Shown here: positions 1 through 8,692 of the stretch, one piece after another | How positions within the stretch are numbered: position 1 is the stretch's first letter | How the letters are laid out: each line of letters begins with the position of its first letter | Source: Planctomycetota bacterium | Lineage (GTDB): Bacteria; Planctomycetota; B15-G4 | Direction of reading: 5' to 3' | Length of the DNA stretch: 19,991 bases | Assembly: GCA_003644265.1 (NCBI GenBank) | Contig: QNBX01000079.1 | Span: 1 to 19,991, forward strand | The notes under the pieces: model-generated | The model's input: only the letters and a program-made list of their open reading frames with translations | The model's database searches: none | What the model was told of the DNA's origin: nothing | Position numbers and translations under genes: made by a program

Positions 1-2306
1 ATCGGCTGGGTCCACGCGGTCAGGGCCAATGACGGCATGGGCTCCCAGTGGTCGCCGGGCAGATCGGGTGAGAGCAGCCGCCAGGGCGGTCCCTCAAGCG
101 TGCTCACCGGGACCCCGACGCAGCCCGAGGGCAAAGCGCAACTCCCCGTCCACTGCACCGCGACCCAAACGGCCTGCGCACCCGTCAACTCCAGATCGAG
201 CCCCGAGGCCCGGTAGAAGTACTGGGGCAGCGTGTCGTGGACCTCATGCCCCAGGGTCCAGTCCGCCAGATCCGCGGGGGTGACCGGCAGCTCAAGGTGA
301 AGCAGGTCGCCCACCAGCGGCTGCCCCATGTCGGCGAGGTCGGAGGCGGCCTCGAAGCTACTGAAGATGTCGAGCTGCAGGCCGGTGATATCCGCCTTGG
401 AGACGGCCGGGTGGGTGCCGACCAGCAGGTCGAGCTCGGTCAGCATGGCGTCCTGCGGAGGGCTCAGCTCAAGCATGGCAGCCCGCCATGATCCCGAGGC
501 CAGCTGCGTCAACGCGACGCCGCTGAAACCCGCACTGCCCGGGCGGCCCAGGGTCGCGTGGATCGCGCTCTTGGCCACGTCGGCCTCCTGCTGCAGCGTG
601 AACAACTGGTCGGCCGCCACGTCAGTGACCAGCGTCTGCTGCCCGTCCGGCCAGAAGACGCGCACCTCGTCCGCTTGGGTCTCGGCACCCAGGCCGAAGT
701 GCAGCTCAAAGGGACGACCCGCCATGTAGCTCGCCCCGCCGATCACGTCCTGAAAGAAGACCTCACCGCCCGCCGACACACGCACCCGGGCTCCCACCCC
801 GTTGCGATTGCTGCTGGTGCCCTCGAGCTTGAGGTCCAGCCAGTGGTTGCCCGTTGGGGTCTCGTTGAGCAGCAGCCGCACCGGCTGGTTGATGCTGGTC
901 ATGAGCAGATCGGCGTCTCCGTCGCGATCGGCGTCAAACGCGATGGCGCAGCGGCCGTCGCTGACGACCGCGGCGTTGGCCCCGGTCAGCTCGCCGTACT
1001 GCCCCCCACCGATCTGTCCGAACAAAAAGGTGCGCAGGTCCATCAGCAGCGACGCGGTCAAGGGGTACGCAGGCTCGTCGATGGCCTGGCCGGTTGAGAG
1101 CCACTCATCGAAGCCGTTCACGACGAACAGCTCGTGGGTGCCGTCGTTGTCGCAGTCGATCCACTCCGTGCCCCAACCCCAGCCCGTATTGGCCAGCCCC
1201 ACATCCCAGGCGCCCTCGTCGAAGTAGGTCGTGCCGTTGGACGAGAAGCTGTTCACCTGCAGCGCGTTGCCGCCCCAGTTCTCATAGGGGTCGGTGACGT
1301 TGGTGACGTACAGGTCGAGGTCGCCGTCGTGGTCGTAGTCGAGCACCGCGACGCCCATGTCCGTTCCGCCATGGATGGCGTTGGCCTCCACGGTGGCATC
1401 CACGAACTGGCCGCCGGTGTTCCGGAAGTAGTAGTCGGCCAGACCGTCGATGGGCTGGTACAGGTCGGAGTCGCCATCGTTGTCGAAGTCAGCGAAGATG
1501 GGCGTGTATGCGTTGCCCTGCTGGTTGCCGATCCCGGACACCACCGACGTGTCCTCGAACACGAAGCCACCCAGATTCCGATACAGGTAGTTGCGCCCCT
1601 CGAGCAGAGTGCCCGATGGGCCGCCCTTCCAGGTGGTGACGTAGATGTCGAGCAGCCCGTCCCGGTCGTAGTCCGTGACGGCCAGGCCCCCCTTGATGTG
1701 ACCGACGGGCGTGAAGCTGCTGCCGGCAGTGACGTCCGAGAAGGTCCCGTCGCCCTGGTTGTCGTAGATGGCTGAGGGCGGGTGGTCGCCGCCGGTGACC
1801 GTGTCGTTGGCGAGGATCAGATCGAGCCGGCCGTCGTTGTCGAGATCGACAAAGGCGGGGATGTGCGTGTGCCCGAGGTTGGCGACGCCGGCGGCGTCCG
1901 CCACGTCGGCAAACTGCAGCGAGCCTCCCTCGACGAGCTGGTTCTGGAACAACGCGTTCGGGATGTCGAGCTGCGACGCGAGGTAGACATCGAGGTCACC
2001 ATCCGCGTCGTAGTCTCCGACGGCCGCGCCGTTGCCCATGTTGCGCTGCATGTAGACCAGGCCCTGTGGGTAGAACGGGGGCCAGTACGGCTGAAAGGTC
2101 TCGCCGTAGGTGACCGTGTGGTCCAGACCCACCGCCACGGCGGACTCGACGAAGCCGATCTGGGCGACGCACGGGGTCGCGAGCCAAGCGCCCGTCAGCG
2201 CGGCTCCGGTGACCCACCCGATGCCGGTGAGCGCGGCGGCAGCGACGCTGGGGAGACGCCGCCACGCGGTCGCTGATGATGGTTCCCTGCAACTCTCGCT
2301 CGTCAA
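1..2306 (-). CDS. FG-GAP/VCBS repeat protein with ASPIC/UnbV domain, partial (C-terminus beyond left edge)
   Basis: 768 codons are visible and the frame is still open at base 1. The N-terminus has an arginine pair (residues 16-17), a hydrophobic stretch to about residue 43 and a possible signal-peptidase site after A48, so export is expected. Seven calcium-type repeats of the form DxDxDGxxDL follow, near residues 91-110, 146-165, 204-224, 270-286, 317-336, 379-398 and 453-471, as in beta-propeller blades of the FG-GAP/VCBS superfamily. An ASPIC/UnbV domain lies at about 486-570 (NHWLDLKLEGT, NGVGARV, LHFGLG, VFWPDG). The remaining 200 residues are unrecognised. I place the start at a TTG (2306-2304), because no ATG or GTG precedes the signal peptide in this frame and a GGAG sits 7 bases upstream. 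The family is extracellular and probably binds ligands or surfaces; no specific function can be given. Repeat identity is secure, the start less so. Confidence 0.85.
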   Translation of the reverse strand, partial: MTSESCREPSSATAWRRLPSVAAAALTGIGWVTGAALTGAWLATPCVAQIGFVESAVAVGLDHTVTYGETFQPYWPPFYPQGLVYMQRNMGNGAAVGDYDADGDLDVYLASQLDIPNALFQNQLVEGGSLQFADVADAAGVANLGHTHIPAFVDLDNDGRLDLILANDTVTGGDHPPSAIYDNQGDGTFSDVTAGSSFTPVGHIKGGLAVTDYDRDGLLDIYVTTWKGGPSGTLLEGRNYLYRNLGGFVFEDTSVVSGIGNQQGNAYTPIFADFDNDGDSDLYQPIDGLADYYFRNTGGQFVDATVEANAIHGGTDMGVAVLDYDHDGDLDLYVTNVTDPYENWGGNALQVNSFSSNGTTYFDEGAWDVGLANTGWGWGTEWIDCDNDGTHELFVVNGFDEWLSTGQAIDEPAYPLTASLLMDLRTFLFGQIGGGQYGELTGANAAVVSDGRCAIAFDADRDGDADLLMTSINQPVRLLLNETPTGNHWLDLKLEGTSSNRNGVGARVRVSAGGEVFFQDVIGGASYMAGRPFELHFGLGAETQADEVRVFWPDGQQTLVTDVAADQLFTLQQEADVAKSAIHATLGRPGSAGFSGVALTQLASGSWRAAMLELSPPQDAMLTELDLLVGTHPAVSKADITGLQLDIFSSFEAASDLADMGQPLVGDLLHLELPVTPADLADWTLGHEVHDTLPQYFYRASGLDLELTGAQAVWVAVQWTGSCALPSGCVGVPVSTLEGPPWRLLSPDLPGDHWEPMPSLALTAWTQP

Positions 2307-2552
2307 ACCCAGTCTCCATGTTTGTGTCGGTTCAGGCAGTTCCGGCCAGAGTACCTCGGATTCCGCAACCTGTCACAATCCACGGGCGCAGGGCAGGGAG
2401 CTCGATCAGCCACCCTGCAGGTGCGTAATACGAGCCCGGGCCACTTCGCCGCCACAGAGCATGTATCGTGGGGCCTCGCTGGGCCGTGGCGCCCGAACCG
2501 CGCTCGCGACTGACGCCCAGCCCTCCGCCCCGGACGCTCCCCGGAGTCCGCC
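2307..2552. other. Divergent intergenic region, 246 bp, no firm element
   Basis: This gap separates two divergently transcribed genes for exported proteins and must hold promoters for both. I see only weak matches: on the minus strand TTGTGA near 2370 with TACTCT 19 bases on, and on the plus strand TAATAC near 2428 without a good -35. The GCCCGGGC palindrome near 2436 is short and expected at this GC content. No RNA gene or convincing small ORF was recognised. Confidence 0.4.
2314..2317 (-). promoter_or_regulatory. Shine-Dalgarno GGAG supporting a TTG start
   Basis: Read on the minus strand, GGAG lies 7 bases before the TTG at 2306-2304, an ideal spacing. The nearby ATG at 2319-2317 is in a different frame that soon becomes an arginine-rich shadow, so the TTG is the better start for the FG-GAP protein. 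Confidence 0.55.
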
Positions 2553-5500
2553 ATGAAGCCCTTGCCCCTGGCGCTGGCCGCCGTCGCCGCTGCCGTCGTG
2601 GCCGCCCTGCTCATGCTGATGGAGGAGCCAAGCGGGAAGCCCGATGTGGTGGACCGCCCCGACGCCCCGCACAGCGAGCTCGGCGCCCGGGCGCCGCTGC
2701 GCACCGAACTGGCCACCGATGAGCGCCACGCGCTCGAGAGCCTGCCCGCGCCCGTGACGCTGCCCAAGGCCAGCAGCCTGGAGCAGGACCCCACCCCCGC
2801 CAGCTACCGCGCGGCCCTGGGCGGCATCATCGGCCGCGTGGTCGAGGCGCACGGCGGCGCCGTTCCGGACCTGCCGCTGGAGCTGCTGGGCGGCGGGCTC
2901 GAGAGCGTCCTGCCGCCGCTGGACGCCATCGTCCGGGGTGAGAGCCCCGAGCTGGCCGTCGAGCTCGGCAGCACCCTGACAGACAGCGAGGGGCGCTTCC
3001 GCTTCGAGGGCCTGGAGCCTCGCATGCTGGGCCTGCTAGTGCTCGACCCCGGCGGCCCGCGCGCCATGCTGCACATGCTGGACGAGTCGCCGGTGAGCGG
3101 CGCAACCCGCGACCTGGGTGACATCGTGCTGCCCGCCACGGTCACCCTCAGCGGCCGCGTGATCGACGCCGAGCGCCGGCCGCTGCCGGGCGTGCGCGTG
3201 CGCGCCACCGACCTGCCGGCCATCGTCCTGGGATCGGGCGTCGCCGACTGGCGCGCCGACTCGGCCCTGCTGATCGACGACGATCAGGGCAACCATCAGC
3301 TCCAGATGGTGCTGGAGCCGCCGCCGTCGCTGGCGCGCCTCGAGCGCCTGCTGCCGTTCCCCACCACGCACAGCGATGACGAGGGTCGCTTCACGCTGGA
3401 CGGCGTGCGCCCGGGCTTCATCTCGCTGGTGTTGGACGACGCCACGCACCAGACGCGCGTGGAGGGCCCCATGGGCACGGGCGAGGCGGGCAGCGTGCGC
3501 GACCTCGGCGACCTGAGCCTGGCGGACGGGCTGACCCTGGGCGGGCGCGTGCTGACCGAGGACGGCGAGCCCGTGCCCGGCGCCCAGGTGCGCGTGGGCA
3601 ATCAACTCAGCATCGCGCCGGGGGCCATCCTGCACGGGCCCATCGTGGCCGATGCCGAGGGGCGCTTCCTGGCCGTCGGACTGCGCGAGGGCCCGGCGCG
3701 AGCGGTGGCGCGGAGCGCGGCGCACCACGTCTACGTGGCGGATCCGGGCGGCGCCTACGCCGGAGGCCAGATCACGGTCGTGCTGCCGTCGCTGCGCACG
3801 CTGACGCTGGAACTGCTGGACGAGGCGGGCGAGCCGGTGCTGAACGCGCGCGTGTTTGCCCGGCTGCTGCCCATCGAGTACGCCGAGTCGCTGCCCGACT
3901 TCCTGCTGCCGCCCACGGGCCGAGGCGCCGAGCAGGGCCTGACCCAGGACGAGCAGGGCCACCTGCTGATGGGCGATCTCGCCCCGGGCCTGTGGGACAT
4001 ACTCATCGCCGCCGAGGGCTACGGGCCCGTGCGCCAGAAGCACGACCTGACCCTGGGCGACGTGCAGCACACGCAGGTGCTCCTGCTGGCCCGGGGCCTG
4101 GCCCTGCGCGTGGTCAGCTCCGCCGACGGCTCGCCCGTGGAGCACGCGTACGTCTCTGCCCGCGACGTGAAGGACGGTCGCCGCGGCATGCCCCAGCCGG
4201 TGACGGCCGGGCGCACGGACGCCGAGGGGCGCCTGCTGCTCGCAGACCTTGCCGCCAGCAGCTACAGCCTGCAGGTCGCCCACCCGCGCTACGCCGTGCA
4301 CAGCATGGAGCTCGAGCTGCCCCTGCCGGAACCCCAGCCTGGCTCGCCCGATGACGGCGCGTTGCTGATCGAGCTGAGCACGGGCGGCACCATCGTCGGC
4401 AGCGTGATCGACAACGGCGCGGCCCCCGCCGAGCAGCTCATGCTGACCCTCTTCCGCCGCGACGGCCTGGAGTCCGCAGCGGCCATCCCGCGCATGACGC
4501 TCATGGCGCAGGACGGCAGCTTCTCGTTCCACGACGTCGACCCGGGCGAGGTGCGAATCGAGGCCCGCCCGCGGGTCGAGCTGGCCAGCCTGACCAGTTT
4601 TTGGGAGCCCTTCGCCATGACGCCCCACGCGCGCCAGGAGCTGTTCATCGAATCCGACCAGGAGGTCGAGGTCACGCTGATGGTGGGAAGCACCTGGTCC
4701 GACATCCCCACCGGCTTCGTCGAGGGCCGGCTGACGCTCAACGGCTTCCCCGCAGCGGGCTGGAAGGTGCACACCTGGGGCAAGATCCGCCGCGCCGTGA
4801 CCACCGGCCCCGACGGCCACTTCAGCATGGGGCAGCTCGCCGCCGAGGACGACGTGTCGTTGCTGTTCAGCGCGCCGGGCGGCTCCATGACGGATGGCGT
4901 GGTGGACACCCGCACCTTCACGCTGATCGAAGGCGCGCGGGAGTTCGTGAACGCCGACCTGTCCACGGGCTCGGTCTCAGGTCAGGTGCGGTCGCAGCTC
5001 AACGGCCGGCCCATCGAGGGCGTGGCGGTCTCGCTGCAGAACACGGACCAAGAGAACGCGCGCCGCTGGCGCAGCCAGCGCGGCGGCACGGCCGTCAGCG
5101 ACGCCGACGGCAGCTTCCACTTCGCGATCGTGTCCGAGGGCAGCTACGCCCTGCACGCCAAGGCCGAGGGATACGCCTCCACGTTCACCGAGGCCTTCGC
5201 GGTGACAGGGCTGCGCGAGCTGTCCGGCGTGCTGATCGAGCTGAGCGAGCCCATCGTCTTCAGCGGCAAGGTCGTGCTGGAGGGCCTGGACGAGACGCCA
5301 TCGTGGCTCTTCCTCAACGCCAGCAACGCACGCGGCGAGAGCAGCGGCACGCGGGCCGATGTCGAGACGGGCAGCTTCACGTTCGACGACCTGCCCGCGG
5401 ACCGCAACTGGACCCTGGAGTGCTACACCAACACCGGCGCGGAGCTGCAGCCCATCGAGGTCTACCTGCGTGGCGACCGCCATGACGAGCTGCTGATCTT

Positions 5501-5579
5501 CCGCCCGATCGAAGAGGTCGAGCCGGAGATTGAGTCCCCCATTGCCGAGGAGCCCAAGGCGCTGGGCGGCGGCGGCTGA
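2553..5579 (+). CDS. Large exported or anchored protein of carboxypeptidase-regulatory-like repeats
   Basis: 1008 residues. The N-terminus is K then about 20 hydrophobic residues (PLALAAVAAAVVAALLMLM), a signal sequence without a clear AxA site, so it could stay as a membrane anchor. The rest is about nine repeats of a transthyretin-like beta-sandwich of the CarboxypepD_reg type. Each starts with a SGRV/GGRV/GSVI-like strand and carries DxEGRFxxxGL or DGSF: near residues 89, 199, 329, 418, 518, 615, 722, 808 and 903. There is no peptidase catalytic domain, so enzymatic activity is unlikely; a structural, adhesive or sugar-binding envelope role is the usual inference for such proteins. The C-terminus is acidic and ends in four glycines. 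GGAG lies 6 bases before the ATG. It diverges from the FG-GAP gene and converges with the next gene with only 11 bases between stops. The ligand is unknown. Confidence 0.8.
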   Translation: MKPLPLALAAVAAAVVAALLMLMEEPSGKPDVVDRPDAPHSELGARAPLRTELATDERHALESLPAPVTLPKASSLEQDPTPASYRAALGGIIGRVVEAHGGAVPDLPLELLGGGLESVLPPLDAIVRGESPELAVELGSTLTDSEGRFRFEGLEPRMLGLLVLDPGGPRAMLHMLDESPVSGATRDLGDIVLPATVTLSGRVIDAERRPLPGVRVRATDLPAIVLGSGVADWRADSALLIDDDQGNHQLQMVLEPPPSLARLERLLPFPTTHSDDEGRFTLDGVRPGFISLVLDDATHQTRVEGPMGTGEAGSVRDLGDLSLADGLTLGGRVLTEDGEPVPGAQVRVGNQLSIAPGAILHGPIVADAEGRFLAVGLREGPARAVARSAAHHVYVADPGGAYAGGQITVVLPSLRTLTLELLDEAGEPVLNARVFARLLPIEYAESLPDFLLPPTGRGAEQGLTQDEQGHLLMGDLAPGLWDILIAAEGYGPVRQKHDLTLGDVQHTQVLLLARGLALRVVSSADGSPVEHAYVSARDVKDGRRGMPQPVTAGRTDAEGRLLLADLAASSYSLQVAHPRYAVHSMELELPLPEPQPGSPDDGALLIELSTGGTIVGSVIDNGAAPAEQLMLTLFRRDGLESAAAIPRMTLMAQDGSFSFHDVDPGEVRIEARPRVELASLTSFWEPFAMTPHARQELFIESDQEVEVTLMVGSTWSDIPTGFVEGRLTLNGFPAAGWKVHTWGKIRRAVTTGPDGHFSMGQLAAEDDVSLLFSAPGGSMTDGVVDTRTFTLIEGAREFVNADLSTGSVSGQVRSQLNGRPIEGVAVSLQNTDQENARRWRSQRGGTAVSDADGSFHFAIVSEGSYALHAKAEGYASTFTEAFAVTGLRELSGVLIELSEPIVFSGKVVLEGLDETPSWLFLNASNARGESSGTRADVETGSFTFDDLPADRNWTLECYTNTGAELQPIEVYLRGDRHDELLIFRPIEEVEPEIESPIAEEPKALGGGG

Positions 5580-5590
5580 CGCGCGCGGCG

Positions 5591-7429
5591 CTACGCCGTC
5601 TGCACCCGCGGCAGCAGGTTGCTCAGGGCGTGCTTCAACCACAGGTCCGTCGCCTCGCCTTCGCTGGGCGGGCCGTCGTCGTCGTCATCGTCGGTGCGGT
5701 CGCGGCCGATGATCAGGATGCGCGCGCGGCTGATGGCGCTGCGGGTGACGTGCGCGTCCACGCCCGGCAGGCCCTCGGCCTCCGGCTGCACGTCCTGTAG
5801 CACGACGCGCACGCCCTCGATACCGGTGAAGTCGTGCTCGGCCACGGTGGGCGGCAGCTCCCGGCGCACATGGCGCTCCAGCAGCAGCTCGAGCACGCGA
5901 CGCACGTGCTGGGGCGTGACCGCGTCCTCCACGAAGAAGACATCGATGCCGGCGCGCTGCATGACCTCGAACAGAAAGCGGCGCAGGCGCGTGCCCAGGG
6001 CCGCGCGGTAGCCCTGACCCAGGGCGTGGCCGGGAGGACGCTCGATGCCGCCGCGCTCGTCGTCGCGGGTCAGACCCAGCACCAACCAGCAGTGCGGCAC
6101 CAGGAACGTGCCCTCGCCACGGTCGCCGCCGCGCGGACGGGCGCTGGCCAGCATGCGCTCGATGGCGACCAGGGCCCTGGCCGACTTGTCGCGCTCCTCG
6201 GCCTCGGTCAGCACGGAGCCCGGGCGATCCGCCAGCAGGAACAGGGCGGGCGGCACCTTGCTGAGAGGGACGGGGTGGCTCGGCGCCGAGCCGGCCGGCA
6301 GACCCACCAGCAGGTCGGCGTCGTCGGGCCCGGGCAGGGCCTCGCTCAGCACCACGCGCCAGCCGGAGGCCTTGATGAAGGCGGCCTCGCGCTGCAGCGC
6401 CGTGGCCTCGGGACCGGGCACAGCCCAGAGCACGCGGCTGCGCGGGAAGGCCGGATCGTGCAGCCGCCGGCGACGGTTGAACTCGCCTACGGCCAGCAGG
6501 GCGCCGCCGGTGAAGACCCAGGCCGCCAGCCAGGCGAACACGCGCAGCAGCAGATCGGTCACCGGGAAGAGCCCCGCGGTGGCCGGGCCGGGCGCCAGCA
6601 ACAGCGTCAGCAGGAAGGCGTGCAGGGCCAGCACGCGCCAGCTGTCCCGGATCATCTGGGCGATGGTGGCGGTCTGGGGCTCGCCGCCGCGGCCCACCGA
6701 CAGGATCAGCCAGGGGCCGCGCAGGGGCTCGGCCGGCGGCATCCACGAGGGCAGCAGCACGCCCAGGCCGAGCAGGGCCAGGGCGCCGCTGAGCCCCAGC
6801 GCCTGATCCAGCGACACGAGCAGGACGCCCACGGCCAGCAGCCCCCCCGCCGCCACCAGCACGCGCGCGGCGCCGGCCAGCTGCACCCGGCGCTTGGCCA
6901 GCTCCAGCACGGTCAGCACCACCGCCGGCACCTGCACCACAATGCCCACCAGCAGCCAGGCCCAGGTCAGGGACAACAGCACCACGTAGACGCTGTAGAA
7001 TCCACGCACGCGCAGCAGGGCCAGCAGCTCGCGACCCACACCCATGGCCGGCAGCAACACCAGCGAGGCCAGCAGCAGGGCCGAGGCCAGCCGCCGCAAG
7101 GAGGTGAAGACGGGCAGGCGCGGGCTGGCCTCCGGGTGGAAGTCGAGGCCCAGGCTCACCGCCAAGCGGCCGCGCAGGCGATGGAAGGTCGTGATGGCGA
7201 CCTCGATCAAGGCCACGGTCAGGGGCAGGCTGCGGTAGCGCGCCAGGCTGCAGCCCAGCATGAGCAGCATGGGCAGCAGCACCACCCAGAGCACGTCGTC
7301 CACGTCGTCCCTGGAGGTGGGCCCCGTCAGCTCGACCAGGACCACCAGGACCCCCAACAGCAGGGTCTCGGGCCCCGCGAAGATGCGCCGGAAGCTGGCG
7401 AGGAGCTGGGTGACGAACGTGCGTTCCAC
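5591..7429 (-). CDS. Multi-pass membrane protein with C-terminal soluble domain, unknown function
   Basis: 612 residues, not recognised as any named family. The first half is strongly hydrophobic, with about seven or eight probable membrane segments near residues 21-35, 46-62, 113-130, 145-172, 188-206, 213-229, 266-285 and 292-316, separated by arginine-rich loops. Residues from about 320 onward are soluble and mostly alpha/beta in look (VLWAVPG, GIDVFFVED, ARILIIGRD), followed by a run of six aspartates near 580-585. Start is GTG at 7429; no ATG is available in this frame at a sensible place and the ribosome site is weak. It diverges from the benzoyl-CoA operon and could share its control region. 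It could be a sensor or transport-related protein, but the sequence shows no catalytic motif I can defend. Confidence 0.7.
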   Translation of the reverse strand: MERTFVTQLLASFRRIFAGPETLLLGVLVVLVELTGPTSRDDVDDVLWVVLLPMLLMLGCSLARYRSLPLTVALIEVAITTFHRLRGRLAVSLGLDFHPEASPRLPVFTSLRRLASALLLASLVLLPAMGVGRELLALLRVRGFYSVYVVLLSLTWAWLLVGIVVQVPAVVLTVLELAKRRVQLAGAARVLVAAGGLLAVGVLLVSLDQALGLSGALALLGLGVLLPSWMPPAEPLRGPWLILSVGRGGEPQTATIAQMIRDSWRVLALHAFLLTLLLAPGPATAGLFPVTDLLLRVFAWLAAWVFTGGALLAVGEFNRRRRLHDPAFPRSRVLWAVPGPEATALQREAAFIKASGWRVVLSEALPGPDDADLLVGLPAGSAPSHPVPLSKVPPALFLLADRPGSVLTEAEERDKSARALVAIERMLASARPRGGDRGEGTFLVPHCWLVLGLTRDDERGGIERPPGHALGQGYRAALGTRLRRFLFEVMQRAGIDVFFVEDAVTPQHVRRVLELLLERHVRRELPPTVAEHDFTGIEGVRVVLQDVQPEAEGLPGVDAHVTRSAISRARILIIGRDRTDDDDDDGPPSEGEATDLWLKHALSNLLPRVQTA

Positions 7430-7540
7430 GGGGGCATGTTAGCTCGGAGACGCCCGCGGGTCGGACGGGGCGACGGGAGGCAAGCACAGCCGACCCTCCC
7501 GAAGGGACCAGACGCCGCCGCCAGGAATGTCTTGACTATC

Positions 7541-7554
7541 CACTCGACTGAGTG
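7541..7554. repeat. Inverted repeat CACTC-4-GAGTG, possible operator
   Basis: A perfect 5+4+5 palindrome upstream of the -10-like boxes. It is followed by AGTGCC (7551-7556), which recurs at 7590-7595, 39 bases on. The symmetry and place suggest a dimeric repressor or activator site for the benzoyl-CoA operon. No regulator gene is in the window to match it with. Confidence 0.4.
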
Positions 7555-7571
7555 CCAAATGTAAATATGAT

Positions 7572-7594
7572 GCACTGGCTAGGAAATATAGTGC
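7572..7594. repeat. Inverted repeat GCACT-13-AGTGC overlapping a -10-like box
   Basis: Half-sites at 7572-7576 and 7590-7594 are exact inverse complements with a 13-base spacer and share the CACT/AGTG core with the palindrome 30 bases upstream. It covers TATAGT (7587-7592), so binding here could block transcription. Ten matched bases could also arise by chance. Confidence 0.35.
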
Positions 7595-7613
7595 CTCCAT
7601 CCCGGAGACTGGC

Positions 7614-8687
7614 ATGAAGCTCGATGCATGGGTCGTTCGCGAACCCGGCGCCCCCATGGCCCTGGAGACCCGCGAGGAGCACCCCGGGCCCGGACAGGTC
7701 CTGATCCAGGTGGCGGGCTGTGGCGTCTGCCACACCGACCTGGGCTTCTACTACGAGGGCGTGCCCACCCGGCACCCTTTGCCCCTGGCCCTGGGCCACG
7801 AGGTCAGCGGCGTGGTGGTGGCCGCGGGCGAGGGCGCCGAGCAGTGGCTCGAGCGCGCGGTGGTCGTGCCCGCCGTGATCCCCTGCGGCGACTGCGAGGC
7901 CTGCCGCGCCGGCCAGGGCTCCATCTGCCCGAAACAGGTCTTCCCCGGCAATGACGTGCATGGCGGCTTCGCCACGCACCTGACCGTGCCGGCCGTGGGG
8001 CTGTGCCCCGTGCCCGATCTGAGCGACCCGGTGCTCAACCCCGCCGGGCTCGACCTGGCCTCGCTCTCGGTCATCGCTGACGCCGTCTCCACTCCCTATC
8101 AGGCCATCCTGCGCAGCGGGCTCAAGCGGGGCGACCTGGCCATCTTCGTCGGCGCCGGTGGCGTGGGCGGCTTCGGCGTGCAGCTGGCGGCCGCCTTCGG
8201 AGCCCACGTGGCGGCGCTGGATGTCGACGCCAGTCGTCTCGCCGCCATGCAGGAGCACGGCGCCGGTCTCACGATCGACACGTCCGCCGTCGACTTCAAG
8301 AGCCTCAAGCGCACGCTGCGCGGCTTCGCAAAGGAGCACGGCGTGCCGAGCTGGCGCACCTTCGTGTTCGAGACCTCCGGCTCCCCCGCCGGGCAGGCCA
8401 CCGCCTTCGGGCTGCTGGGCCACGGCGGCTACCTGTCGGTGGTGGGCTACACGCCCGCCAAGCTCGAGCTGCGCCTGAGCAACCTGATGGCCCTCGACGC
8501 CACGGCGCAGGGCAACTGGGGCTGCCTGCCCGAGCACTACCCCGCCATCGTCGAGCTGTGCCTGCAGGGCAAGGTCGCGCTGCTGCCCTTCGTGGAGCAG
8601 CGCCCGCTCTCGACCATCAACGAGACCTTCCAAGAGCTGCACAGCGCCTCTCCCTCCCGCCGCGTCATCCTCGTCCCGGAGTCCTGA
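7614..8687 (+). CDS. had: 6-hydroxycyclohex-1-ene-1-carbonyl-CoA dehydrogenase
   Basis: 357 residues, a zinc-type medium-chain alcohol dehydrogenase. In anaerobic benzoyl-CoA breakdown Had oxidises 6-hydroxycyclohex-1-ene-1-carbonyl-CoA to the 6-oxo compound with NAD+. Catalytic zinc ligands are visible as GCGVCHTD (C39) and GHE (H62, E63); the structural zinc lobe has C91, C94, C97 and C105. A Rossmann glycine motif GAGGVGGFG starts near residue 181. The stretch GFYYEGVPTRHPLPL after the first zinc motif is characteristic of Had as I recall it. Specific assignment rests on this and on the next genes being oah, dch and bcrCBAD. First gene of the operon, with GGAG 6 bases before ATG; the stop is 5 bases before the oah start. 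A generic alcohol dehydrogenase is unlikely in this context. Confidence 0.93.
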   Translation: MKLDAWVVREPGAPMALETREEHPGPGQVLIQVAGCGVCHTDLGFYYEGVPTRHPLPLALGHEVSGVVVAAGEGAEQWLERAVVVPAVIPCGDCEACRAGQGSICPKQVFPGNDVHGGFATHLTVPAVGLCPVPDLSDPVLNPAGLDLASLSVIADAVSTPYQAILRSGLKRGDLAIFVGAGGVGGFGVQLAAAFGAHVAALDVDASRLAAMQEHGAGLTIDTSAVDFKSLKRTLRGFAKEHGVPSWRTFVFETSGSPAGQATAFGLLGHGGYLSVVGYTPAKLELRLSNLMALDATAQGNWGCLPEHYPAIVELCLQGKVALLPFVEQRPLSTINETFQELHSASPSRRVILVPES

Positions 8688-8692
8688 TCGTC

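Larger units (their letters stand above)
7430..7613. promoter_or_regulatory. Divergent control region of the benzoyl-CoA operon
   Basis: 184 bp between the membrane protein and had. The half next to had (about 7525-7600) is visibly AT-richer than anything else in the window, as expected of a promoter. -10-like boxes TATGAT (7566-7571) and TATAGT (7587-7592) each match TATAAT at 5 of 6 bases; TTGACT at 7532-7537 looks like a -35 but its spacing to either is too long. Two inverted repeats overlap these boxes and are listed separately. GGAG at 7604-7607 lies 6 bases before the had ATG. Confidence 0.55.

Noticed and set aside
1996..2319. ATG at 2319 as the start of the first gene
   Set aside because: This frame turns Arg-rich at once; the FG-GAP frame is a different one and reads cleanly from the TTG at 2306.
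3036..4820. 594-residue minus-strand ORF
   Set aside because: It lies wholly opposite the repeat protein at 2553-5579 and is rich in His, Gln, Arg and Ala with no domain; a GC-rich antisense shadow.
5692..5760. GTC/GAC triplet run as a repeat element
   Set aside because: It is a short run coding six aspartates in the membrane protein, not an independent repeat.
5834..7564. 576-residue plus-strand ORF
   Set aside because: Opposite the membrane protein; composition dominated by Gln, His, Gly and Arg, typical of an antisense frame.
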